A DNA stretch of 64,000 nucleotides from Zygnema cylindricum (Eukaryota > Streptophyta > Zygnematophyceae > Zygnematales > Zygnemataceae), in NCBI GenBank assembly GCA_037447655.1, contig JBBHKE010000899.1:54441-118440 (forward strand), in the 5' to 3' direction. Of this stretch, positions 33,580 through 44,596 are shown piece by piece (within the stretch, counting starts at the first letter, position 1; each line of letters starts with the position of its first letter). The translations under genes were made by a program, and so were the position numbers. The notes below the pieces were generated by a model. It worked only from the letters and a program-made list of their open reading frames with translations, was not told the DNA's origin and did no database searches.

Positions 33580-36500
33580 ATGAGTTCTAAAGTGCTATAT
33601 GCTCTCGACTTCGACGGCGTCCTATGTGACAGCTGTGGAGAAAGCTCCATTTCGGCACTCAAGGTGAGGGCCAGGATGAAAGTGCGAGTGACAAGGAGAA
33701 GAAGGGGAGTGCGGGGGGAACAAGGGGAGTGACGGAGAGAAGGGAGAGATGGAGGCAGAGAGAATGAGAGCACTTCCATTGTCGAAGGTAGAATGAGGGT
33801 GAGAGATGAACTCACAAAAATGGCTATTGTGGAATGACTGGAACAACTGGTAAGCTTGAACCTCGAGTATTTTGACATTTATGATTATGAATATTAAATG
33901 GTGACAAAGTCACATTTTAACAGGTTGGCAAGATTATAAGCTTTTAAGAACATGGACTATAGGGTAATATTTTTAAAAGGTTTCTTGCAAAATTTCACAA
34001 CCACATGGTCATAGATTTGTAAGGTTTGTAGCTACGAGGCTGTTATACGGTTCTATGTGAAAAGTGCAAAAATAAGTTTACATGATTGTAAGAACATGCC
34101 ATCAAAATATTTTGTAGTGCGAGATTACAAGATTAGTTATGAAAATATGGGACGTTCACAAGGTAGGGAATACAAGATTGTAAAGCTGTAGCTTCACGAG
34201 ATGACGAAACTAAGATTGTACAACTGACTAACTTTAATCAATACTTGTTCATGAGGACAAGAATATACTGTGACTACGGAAAGTTAAAGGATGACAAGTG
34301 ATATGATTTTAAGAATTATGAATTTTTAGATCAGAAGTTGTAGGATTATAAGAATCTCTAGTTTACGAGTATTCGGCATGATAGAACTGTAAAGTTATAA
34401 GTTGCGATTTAAGATTATAAGACCATAAGATCATGATATTACAAGTGTAAAAAATCATTAGAACTTCGACATTATTGAATCACAAAACTAAATGTTTACT
34501 CGGTCATAACATTTGCTGTCGTTTACATCATTACAAGATAACAAGGTCACAATGTTCCGAGTTGACAAGATTTCGAGTTTCAAGTACTTAAATTCAAAAT
34601 CTGACACAATACATGATTAAGGGTGCCGGATTGCCTGCTTACAAGAGTACACGACTAGAAAAAGGCATACAACATGCATAAGGATAATCCGCCCTAAGTA
34701 TACATTTCAGCAAAATTTCAAAATTTTATTTTTTTAAAGAATTGTATGCTCTCAACGAAACAAGTTTTCTGGAGTTCCACATTGCAGTATTTTAAGACGA
34801 CATTGTATAACCTTACAAGTAGGTTAACGAATACAGATGTTTACAAAAGTGTCTGCCACATACAATGGATTATATACAGATATCACGTACTGTAGATCAC
34901 ATTAATGGAAGTTTGCAAAAAAATAGTCACAAATATACCGGATAACAGCATTGTAAATTTACGAGACTGCTCTTTTAGCAAGGTTATTAACCACAGGTAG
35001 TAAAATCTAAAACAGTAAACAGATGCAGTGATAAATGATGTCATGATACTTAAATCAACCGAACGTGAAGGAGACTGAAATATAGAAAATGAAATACGGC
35101 AATGACCACATGTAAATATCAAACGATTGATGACTCAAGGATTTTGTTGGTATTGGAGTGTTATTGAAATTGTCGGAAGTCTTGTTTTAGCTCTATGTTT
35201 AGTGTGTTTTTGCTGAAATCATCTTCATCTATATTATGATGAAAACTTGTCTCTCGTGCAAACTACATCACCTTTCTCTTAGGCAGACTACTACACCATT
35301 TTTGTCTCGGACTGAGCGTAATGCTCTGTACATTGATGGGCTTTTATCAAAATATAATTGTTCCATTGGGTTGCTGTTTGGAAATAACATTGGTAAGGTA
35401 GCCACTCCCCCATAGAAAGGGCAAAAAATTTATGCATTTTGTGAAGTTTTTGCATACCTCTTTTCCTTTATACATTACATTGGTTCTCTTTTAATCAGGA
35501 TTTCTGTATGCGTGTTTATATGCACTCCTTTGTTTATTGGAAGGGTAGACGTGGGTTGGCTCTGAATTGCTTTCTTAAAGCCTAGTTCCTGCTGTGGCAT
35601 TGGGAACCGCAGGCAGCAAAGATCCATTGGCCGGACCTCTTTAATGGCATATCTCCTGAGGTGGAGGAATGGATATTAACAAATATGCGCACGGTTTGTT
35701 CATTTAAGCTTGACTTTTTCCTCCCCTTTTTAATACTGCTCTACCAAATACTGCGAAATGAAAAAGAAAGCTAGGTTTGTGCATATGGTCTGCTCAAAAT
35801 TGGAAGCAACCGAAATGTGACAGAGAAGTGGTGCAGGAGATTTTACTGTGTCTTGGATTACAAAGAAATGAAACATTTACGTAGGCAGACATTGTCATGT
35901 TTAACAGTGTTATGTTACTCGATGCCTGAAAACATTATTTGAAATAGTTGCCATCTCAAGCCCTCTGCACTGCCTTCATTAGTTTCATCGTTTTGCAATT
36001 TTGTTTATATGTGTGCTTTTTTTCTCCTCTTCCCTCATGAATATAACTGTGAATTTGTTTCTTCACCTAGTGATTTTTTCTTTGACAGCTGCCCTAGACG
36101 TCTTGCCCAGACTTGAGTTCGAGTTGCAGAATTTCTAGAAGATTTTGTAGCCTAGCAATAGTTGAATGATGTTTCATAGATAGGCTATATTAAAGTGGAT
36201 AGGATAGCCTAGCTGTTAAAATTTTACGATTTGTTTTAAATGCTCTCTTTATTTGCAAGAAAACTCATTGCAATTTCGTGGTTTGAGGGAAGGGTGTAGG
36301 TCCGACCGGTCGTGGAGACAGGCTATGAAAATGTTTTGCTTGTTCGTCTTCTTTTGGAAATGCGAACACCCTCTCTTCGATCCGCCGCGGTAAGATTCTG
36401 GAAAGATCATCATCTTCTTTATGAGAAGATGTGTGCTTGTCTATGTTGGAAAAGTTTGAGCTTCTACACCTTTAAGGCAGTAAATTATTATCTTGTCTGA

Positions 36501-39500
36501 TGACATTCAGAAGTCAACATTTAAATGTCTTTTATTTTATGTACAATTTCAGATCATTCTGTTCTTGGAATATTTTCTGCAAAAATGAATTCTGCAAGTT
36601 AAATTTTGACGTCATATAAACTCAGGCTCTATATCGCTCAAAACCCTCAGTTTCCTCGTCCTTCTTGAGTACAAAGCAAAAATTACCTGATTTTGCTCCA
36701 TGAGAATGACTGGATTTCAAATGTGGGAACAACAGATTTCAAATGTGCAGAACGACACTTTTTTTACTTAATACAAAACATATTTGCAGATACCGGAAGA
36801 TTTAAGTGTGGAAGCCATCCTTAGCAACTGGGAGAGACTGAAGTCAACAGTAATGGCTTCTTGGAAACAAAACAAGGATGAACTTGTCCATCTTTTTGGA
36901 GATGTACGTGATAAGTGGATTGAGGAAGATATGAAGGGATGGATCGAAGCGAATCGGTGAGCATATTTATTTCCTTCGTTGTCAAGTTTTACCGCAACAT
37001 GTTGGATTCTACACTGAACTTTTGGTGTTTTTTTTTTCTTTTACTTTTTTTACACTATGGAGTTCCTTAGTGTACCTTAGCTTTAAGCGTCCTGTCTAAT
37101 TACATTTGGATATCGCAGAAAAATTCACAAGAACGATAAATATCTTACATCAGGAACGATTGTTGGAAGCAAATATAATGGAGCTAAGATGGTTTTTCTT
37201 AAGATTTTGACACAATAATATAAATTTCTGGCAGAATATTTGCGGTTAGAGCTAAGAAATGAAAAGGAGAGAGATCTGCGTACCAATCCTTACGCGTTAA
37301 AAGAGAAGTCTAAATGATGTTTAAAAATTAAAATTAAAAAAATGAAAAAAACAAGGAAGTGGTGTGTTTTGAAAATATATCGTTAAAAAACAATGGCATT
37401 GTTAAAGAAAGGAAGTAACTTGTAAAAAAATAATAAATACATATGTGTTAGTCTGAAAGACAAGGTTGGTGATTTCAAGAACAGGCAATGTAAACATGTC
37501 GACATAAGAAATGAAAACTTGTGTACATCAAAAAATTTACTGTTCCGTATACTTTTAACGCAGCAGCATCTTTGAGTATATTTTTTTCTTTTGATTTAAG
37601 AACTCCATTCCTGTCCATGTTAAGAGTTTGTTTTTTCAAAAGGAAATTTTTTATTTCTGTAGAGAGAGAGCACAACTCCAACAAAGCTTTTCTTTTCTAG
37701 CTCCGTGATTCATTCGCACAAATACAGCAGAAGGGAAAAAAAAATAAAAATGGAATATGTGAGCAAACATTCTGCCAACCGAATCTATTTCGGATTTGGC
37801 CAAATTCAACGATTGGTTGTCAGGAAAGAAAAGAAAGGAAAATAAAGTTTGTGGTACAGCAGGGCAAGGAACTTATTGGTGTAAAATGAGTAGTAGTAGT
37901 TTTTCTCCTACTTTCGCCCTGCTTTCCTTGGCTCTCTTTCCCCCCATCCCTCTCCCCCTCCCACTTACCCTCCCCCCTCCCCCCGTTCCCCCTCCCCTCC
38001 CCCCCTTCTCCCTTCCCTCTCCCCTCCCCCCCCCCCTTCCCCTCCCCTCCCTCTCCTTCTCCCTCTCCCTCTCCTTCTCCCTCTGGTGCGAGGTCTGGCA
38101 GGTTTTACCCTGGAGTAGCTGATGCCCTCCGGTTCGCATCGTCAACTCTTTTTATTGTTACCACAAAACAGGTGGGATTGTTAAACAAAAAGAATTGACC
38201 AAAGAAACAATAATAATTATGGGATGTTTTAAAACTTTTGAATTTTTGGGATCCAAGGAAAGAAATATGTTTTTATCTCAAACCACAACCTAGTAGGTTT
38301 CTAATTTGTGAAAGAAAGGACATATTTGGTTTCCCTTAAAACTTTTTCTCTTTGAACAGCTAGGCGAATTCAAGTTTGAAAGTTATTAACTATTAACCTA
38401 AATAGTGTTTTCTAAAGGATGTTTATAAAACTTTTAAGCTTTTGGGATGCAAGGAAATAACTATGCTTTTATCTCAAACCACAACCTAGTAGGTTCTTAA
38501 TTTGTGAAAGAAAGGAAAGGTTTGGTTTCCTTTAAAACTTTTCTCTTCTAATAGCTAGTCGAAATCTAGTTTGGAAGTTTTGAACTAGTCCCTCATTGTT
38601 TTTCTTTCTTTTGCCCATGCCTTTCTTTTCCTTCTTTTGTTTCTTTCTCTTTTCCTTCCTTCTTTCGTTTCCTTCTCCTTTCCTTTCTTCTTCCATTTCC
38701 TTCTTTCGTCTCCTTCTCGTTTCCTTCTTTTTGTTTCCTTCTCTTTTCCTTCCTTCTTTCGTTTCCTTCTCGTTTCCTTCTTTTGTTTCCTTTTCTTTTC
38801 CTTCCTTCTTTCGTTTCCTTCTCGTTTCCTTCTTTTGTTTCCTTTTCTTTTCCTTCTTTCGTTCCCTTCTCTTTTGCTTCCTTCTTTTGTCGTCTTCTCT
38901 TTTCCTTCCTTTTGTTCCCTTCTCTTTTCCTTCCTTTTATTCCCTTCTCTTTTCCTTCCTTTTGTTCCCTTCTCTTTTCCTTCCTTCTTTTGTTTCCTTC
39001 TATTTCCTTCCTTCACAGGCACGATTTGCAGAGGCTCTCCTCAAAGAACTGGCGGGAGTTGTCTTCCCGAAGGACAGAATATATGGCTTAGGAATGGGGC
39101 AAGTGTAACTTGAAACATATTATATGAAAACTCTCTTAAAATTCTTCTGTAAAACTTCTGTTAGAAGCAAAAGAAATTTAAAAGAAAGAAAGTCAAATCC
39201 TTTGTTGAGAAAGGGCAATTGTTGTCTTGATTCTATATGAGCACAGATCTGAAAAGCCCTCTCCTGAAGAGGATTCAGAAGATGACATTTGTCAGATATT
39301 TTCTGGTGCTCTTAGAGGAATCGTGGGATAAGAGAGGCGGGGGTGGAGGAGAGGAAGGAGAGGGAGGAGAGGGTGGAGAGAGAGGAGAGGCCGGAGAGAG
39401 GGGAAAGGGAGGAGAGGGAGGCGAGGAAGGAGAGGGGGGAGAGGGAGGAGAGGGAGCGATTACAGCTGTTCACAAGGGCTGATGCAATATGGGTTCAGAC

Positions 39501-41160
39501 CAAAAGTGGAGGTTCTGCAAAAGCTACAAAGTCTTCAAGAGTTCGAAGGCTTCAGTCTTCAGTAAGTTTTTAGAACTTTTTTTGAATTGAAATTAATCGG
39601 TGACTTTATTTAATGGCTTTTTGTCCATATGTCCTTTTTATCACAATTTTGTCTTTATTTGGTGGGATCGGGTTTCAAAATGGATCCATAAATTGGGTTT
39701 GATTTGTTAGCTTGAAATGATGGCTTAATTTCGTTCAAGTGACTGAATTATGTTTTTACTTTTTCCCTGGTTTTAAACAAACACAATGAACATGGTGAGG
39801 GGAAACAAGAAAAAAGTTTTTTAAGTAAATTTTTGAACTCTTTATCTATGTGGAGTTAAATCTTTTGGCTCACTTTTCCAGTATCAGGTCCATGGTGTGA
39901 AGATACAGAAGGGTTTTAAAAACTTAAGATAGAGCCGTAAAATTTGTTGAGGTGCAGCAGGGTTTTTAGGATTAGAAACGAAATGGTCATAAATGAAGCT
40001 ACACCGCCCATTGCATTTAAAGCAATTATTTATCTAAACGTGTTGAAATGTATGGTACAAGTTTAGTGTAGGAAGATGTGGCTGATTGTAATTCACTTTC
40101 TCAAGTGTTACTAACAATGTTTGGGCGAAAAAAGTCACGACGGAATTAGTTTTATTAACTTTAATAGCGATAGGTGGTGTAGTGGTGAAAGTTTGGTGGA
40201 AACTTTTCATCAAAATGAAAGCTCCTTTTTCTGGAACCATTTAAACCTTTGAATTTTCTGTACTCTAGGGTTTAGGCGTTTTCTAGGTTTTGGGGAACCT
40301 TTTCGGGATTTTGGATTTCATCGATTCTCAGTTAGGTGTTCATATCAAGTTTGAGTATTTTGGAGGTTTTATGTGAGAGCCTTTTTGTTCGTCATTGCTT
40401 CAACTGCTATTTTGGACAAGATTTTTCTTAAGCTTCTCCCTCTCTCTTCCTCATATGCTATATTTTCATGAAGGACTGGTTTAAGCTCATTATTTTCTTA
40501 CCTCTGTCTCCTCCCTATTTTTCCTGATACAGTTTCGTAGAAGACCGGCTTGCAACTCTTCGAAATGTCATCAAAACGCCGGAACTAGATGGCTGGAATC
40601 TGTATTTAGGTGGGTTGGTGTGGCCCTTTTTCTTTTTTCGGGAGGGGAGGGATGGTGAAGATGGGAGGGAAGGACCGTGGCCTTTTTTTGCAAATCAGAG
40701 CTTAAGTCGTAACTTCACGAGTTAGGGTTAAGTTCCATCATAACATAATGCACTATGTTACGCTGTCTCAATGAAAAAGTTGCGACATACGACATAAGAC
40801 TCATGACATACGACAGCTTTACATAGTGCATCATTTTACGATGGAACTTCACCCTTAGAAAGGGAAATGTATTTGTGAAGTAGATAGGTTTTTGGTTCAG
40901 ATGGATTTTGGTCTTTCAAATGTAGTAGCTGGATCTGGCGATTTGTTTCCTTATCTCTTTCGAAATAAGGTGCTATTGTAGTTTGTTTTGAGCGAAAAGT
41001 TTGAACAACGTAGTTCTCCCTCACTGCTTTTTTTTTGTTTTTTTTTGTTTTGGTTACAGGTACATGGGGATATAACACACCGGAGGAAAGGGCAGATGCT
41101 GCTGCAATTGCTCGAATCCATCTCATAGATTTGCCGGAATTTTGTTCAAACCTTAAGTGA
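33580..41160 (+). CDS. HAD-superfamily hydrolase, plant type
   Basis: Nine exons: 33580-33663, 35613-35693, 36300-36389, 36790-36956, 38102-38171, 39019-39098, 39499-39561, 40533-40609 and 41060-41160. Phases match at every junction; 813 nt, 270 aa. Motif I is LDFDGVLCDS (Asp10 nucleophile, Asp12). Motif II is IVTTKQ (Thr161/162). GLGMGPK probably holds the motif III Lys193. Motif IV is HFVEDRLATL (Glu215, Asp216). Length and wording, such as WPDLF, VETGYEN and YLGTWGYNT, match a conserved plant HAD-like protein that I recall as Arabidopsis At2g45990. Such enzymes hydrolyse phosphomonoesters, but the substrate is unknown. Intron 6 uses a GC donor (GG|GCAAGT); the alternative GT donor 6 nt further on would insert residues absent from the recalled relatives. 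There is no transit peptide. The ATG has a good context, ACCGCCATGAG. Confidence 0.9.
37905..38097 (+). repeat. Pyrimidine tract before exon 5 of the HAD gene
   Basis: CCCTCCCC and CCTTCTCCCT repeats run to within a few bases of the CTGGCAG acceptor at 38101. Confidence 0.85.
38605..39013 (+). repeat. (TTTCCTTC)n polypyrimidine tract before exon 6 of the HAD gene
   Basis: About 400 nt of TTCC/TTTC repeats with few purines, ending at CTTCACAG (acceptor 39018). The Phe/Ser or Arg/Lys frames through it are not genes. A homologous pair of flanking blocks (CTCAAACCACAACCTAGTAG at about 38277 and 38472) shows a further local duplication. Confidence 0.9.
39325..39462 (+). repeat. GGAGAG purine tract in intron 6 of the HAD gene
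   Basis: GGAGGAGAGGG repeats, purine on the sense strand, in the intron with the GC donor, about 35 nt before the acceptor at 39498. Confidence 0.85.
40002..40179. mobile_element. MITE family B, copy 3, in intron 7 of the HAD gene
   Basis: Ends CACCGCCCATTGC and GCGATAGGTGGTG with TA on both sides; 178 bp. The interior shares GTGGCTGATTGTAATTCACT with the copy at 43231. Confidence 0.8.
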
Positions 41161-41496
41161 TTTTTGGTAGTAAGAAACTCCAGCATAAACTGCAGTTACA
41201 GTATATGTACGCCATCCCAAACTAATTCGATTACAATTTCGTTTATTTATAATATAGATTTGCCCATGTTTTACACGACGAATTAGAAAAAAATGTAAAA
41301 TGCGTCGACATCTTTCTGTTTTTACACTTTCCTTTCACTCTGAATTAGTATGGAGGGAGTTTACATTCTTTGCTTGAATTATTGATTTCAGCCTCACTGC
41401 CTATTGCTAATTTGTTTTCGGCCGAGCTTTTTTCAACCATTCTTAGAAGAGAGTTAGAAACACTGAACGAAGGAGTTTATAACAGTGGGTTACATC

Positions 41497-43035
41497 AACC
41501 AAAGTAGAGGAAGGCTGACTTTATTAAAAAGCGTGATGATAAACCATCTGAGTCCATAGGAACAAAAGGAAGTAGCATTGCTAAAGCTGAAAAACCACAT
41601 TTGGGGGGAATAAACAAAAAGGATAAGCAAGGCAAAAGCACAAAAACACAAAAAGATGGCAGGTAAACCGAAAACACCCAAATAAGCAACAATCAACAAA
41701 CAAAACATCTAACGAAAGTTCCAACATGTATCAAAAAAACCCGAACATAACTAAAAATCTATGAAAAGCAACCACGTAAGTCCCCTAATCTTGGAGAAGC
41801 ACGAGGAGGGAGTTCTTGAACACGTCGATGATCCATAACCGCAATAGATGATTGAAGGAGGATAGAAGCCTACTCTCGCTGTGGGGCCACTGACAAACGT
41901 TGACGATAAAAAAAAGTATTGAAACCAACGTTGACGATAAAAAGAAGTAAGGATTGAAACAGAAGGGCTCCCAGGTCCTCGGCGCTCGAACGAGCACTAC
42001 CACAAGCACGGAGAAACTCGTCCAAAGCCACACCCAAACAACCAAATATCTCGACCGCCATCGGAATGAAGCCGTCCATAGCATCGCGATGTGCATAATC
42101 ACGCTCCTTCCTCCTAGCCGCGTCACGGGCGGACACACCCACATGCCGAGCTACTTGATTGACGACTGTGTCCAATGTACGGTTCACCAAAAAAACGTCA
42201 CCAAATGTACGACGCGCACCATCGAGTAATACAATGTCAAGCCAACGCGAAGGCATAATGTGGGAAACCTCCCGTCTAACAGAAAATCCCCCCTCCTCCC
42301 CATAGTAGCAATGGTGTCCCGAATAGTGTCTTGCGTCTGAATCAACTCGCCCCCGTGGGAGCAACGAAGCAAATGGACGCCGTCGGGGCTCGAGAATGTG
42401 GTCACATGAGCAAACAAGAGAGCCAAGCGAAGGTAGGTGAGGGAGGCCAAGCCGCAACCTGAGGGTCGTGGTGAACTGAGCCGGCGTGAAACGTAGGGTG
42501 GATAAGATAGGGGTAGCCAATAACCAAGCTCCGGAACCAGGTCCACTACAAGAGAGAAAGCATGCACGCAAAGAATACGAAGGAAGCGCCTCGAGAAGCT
42601 CGGTCTTTATGGCGGCGACAACCTGATCAGAAATGGATTCTTGAACACGCGCAAGTGATGCCGTAACAAGAGTGGAAAGAACCCGCATGTCAGTGATAGC
42701 AGCCGGAGGAAGACAACGTGATGCATCCAAAAGGGACCTCTGAAAGGCAAGCACACCGTCCGAAACACGGGGAACAACGGTAGGAAGAATTGGAGTGTCC
42801 TCTGCTATAAAACGAGAGACAATAGTGGAGGAAACAAAGCACCAACTTCCCAAATAAGCAGCGGGAGCAACACCCGCCGTCGATAGTAAACCCAAACCGC
42901 CAGCAGAGATAGGAAGAGAGGTCTGGAGGCGGGGCTGACTCGCGACAAAAGCCCCACAACCTAACAAATTGTGAAGGACGTCCATAAGGCGATCATCAAA
43001 TGCAGGGAAGGGAGGACACAAAAGTAGGGGTGAGA
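41497..43035 (-). mobile_element. RT element, copy 2, 3' part
   Basis: The minus strand carries the C-terminal two fifths of the element found at 11803-15683, with the same 3' end (ATAAAGTCAGCC). The RT palm is missing, so the copy is 5'-truncated, as is common for elements inserted by target-primed reverse transcription. Confidence 0.8.
41870..43021 (-). pseudogene. RT element C-terminal ORF fragment
   Basis: Reads FDDRLMDVLHNLLG, GGLGLLSTAGVAPAAYLGSW, VVAAIKTELLEALPS and FIPMAVEIFGCLGVALDEFL. A frameshifted stretch (about 42184-42567) has DGVHLLRCSHGGE with a His/Cys pair, as in the zinc-like segment before the endonuclease-like domain of related RT elements. The part at about 42200-42550 is what copy 1 lost at its LTR insertion. 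Confidence 0.7.
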
Positions 43036-43230
43036 TGGAGTGTTATCGATACTAATGCTGCCCTGATAAAAAAAAATCCTGCACACTAACAGTGATGGAT
43101 ATGACTTCATTCGTGTGGATTTTCAAAACATCGCTGGCTGGTTTTCCTTGTCCTCTAAAAGCAGTCCCTTAACCGCGAAGGCGGTCATAAATGGGAACAT
43201 TCACATGAAAAACGCAAATGTTTGCAACTG

Positions 43231-43427
43231 CACTGCCCATTGTTATTAGCGTCAAGTATCTATTAGTGTTAATGCGAAATTAGAATATAAAATAGTGATT
43301 CAGTGCGAGGCGTGGCAGATTGTAGTCCATTTCATTAAAGAATGTTGTTAACACCGTCTCATGATTTTCGGCCAAAACAGATTTGAGACCGCATTTGTGT
43401 TGTTAGTTTTAAGAACAATGGGCAGTG
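43231..43427. mobile_element. MITE family B, copy 4
   Basis: Ends CACTGCCCATTGTTATTAG and AACAATGGGCAGTG; TA follows the right end. 197 bp. Confidence 0.85.
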
Positions 43428-44590
43428 TAATAAATTGAATGCAAATTGTATATCCAACGGTGTGCTGATGGAAATGTCAACTAGTATGAAGTATTTTCAA
43501 GAGTTTGAGGATAGGCTTCATGTGCCTCAAATTTGTCGACCGCATTCTGTAATAGCTGCCAGAATTCAATATGTGAGCTTGAAAAGAATGACAGGTTTTT
43601 CCGTTAGTTGCAATCGCTAAAGCGGTTATATACAGCTTCTGTTTAGAAAAAATAACAAAAAGGAAAGTGAACAACAACAACAGCTGGAGAATTATACAGA
43701 TAAAATCCATGGAGAAGTGTTCACAGCACTAAGTTACAGGGTATATTTCCTTCATGTTCCTTGTTCTTTAACAAAAGCTTTGATCTTGCAAGCGATTTAG
43801 TTCAGCAGAAAATAGAGTTTCATGGCATGACAAAGACAGAGCGAGAGAAGAGAAGATGAAGACAGAAGAATCTGCATCATTGCTGTCAAGTTTGTCGGTG
43901 TCAATCTCACTAACACAAACTGTTACCATTCGAAAAAAAAAGTAAACGCAATGTTAACGGACAGGTAATGATTACGCATCAATTCACCTTTGTTAAAAAG
44001 ATATGCAGATTATTGTCATAAATGTTACCGTCACTTCATGGGATCATGAGACAGGTAAAATTGGGACAGAATATCAAAAACAGATGGACAGTAATAACCA
44101 GATACAGTGAATTCATGTTAATATTTTTAGTCATGTGCTGTATAAATGCATCACAGTGAACTAAAAAATCTACTGCAATAAAATCCAAAAACTCGGCCCA
44201 CGCATACAAAATAATGAAATGCCGTACCCAGAAACTGAATTCTATCATCAACTATAAAACTACTTCAGCCTACAAATGATTCAAAATTACATCACAAAAC
44301 CAGCCACCAGAAATTTTATAATAATTGACAACGCCAATATTCAGCGCTGTGTTATTTTCACACCAGAATTCTGTTTCATACAGAGAGAAGGAACAAATTA
44401 TAAAACAGAGCAAATGCGTATTCCGGCTATAAAAAAAAAAAAAAGACATAACAAATATTCAGAGGTCGAAATGTACAATTTGCTGCAATTTGCAGAATGT
44501 TACCACATCGGCCTCCAATCAGAGGGTCTAATGCCTACAAAACTTGTGAAAGCTAAAATAAATAAAAAGATCATTAAAACAGCTTTCCAG
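43428..44590. other. No recognisable gene
   Basis: AT-rich, only short frames without domains. It is the downstream region of the plastid-protein gene on the minus strand. Confidence 0.5.
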
Positions 44591-44596
44591 AAGAAC

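Noticed and set aside
33564-33878. Minus-strand frames opposite HAD exon 1
   Set aside because: The plus strand has the DFDGVLCDS motif and a good donor; the minus frames are Ser/Pro repeats.
38585-39113. Frames of Phe/Ser (plus) and Lys/Arg/Glu (minus) up to 170 codons
   Set aside because: They come from the TTTCCTTC tract in an intron of the HAD gene; only 39019-39098 is exonic.
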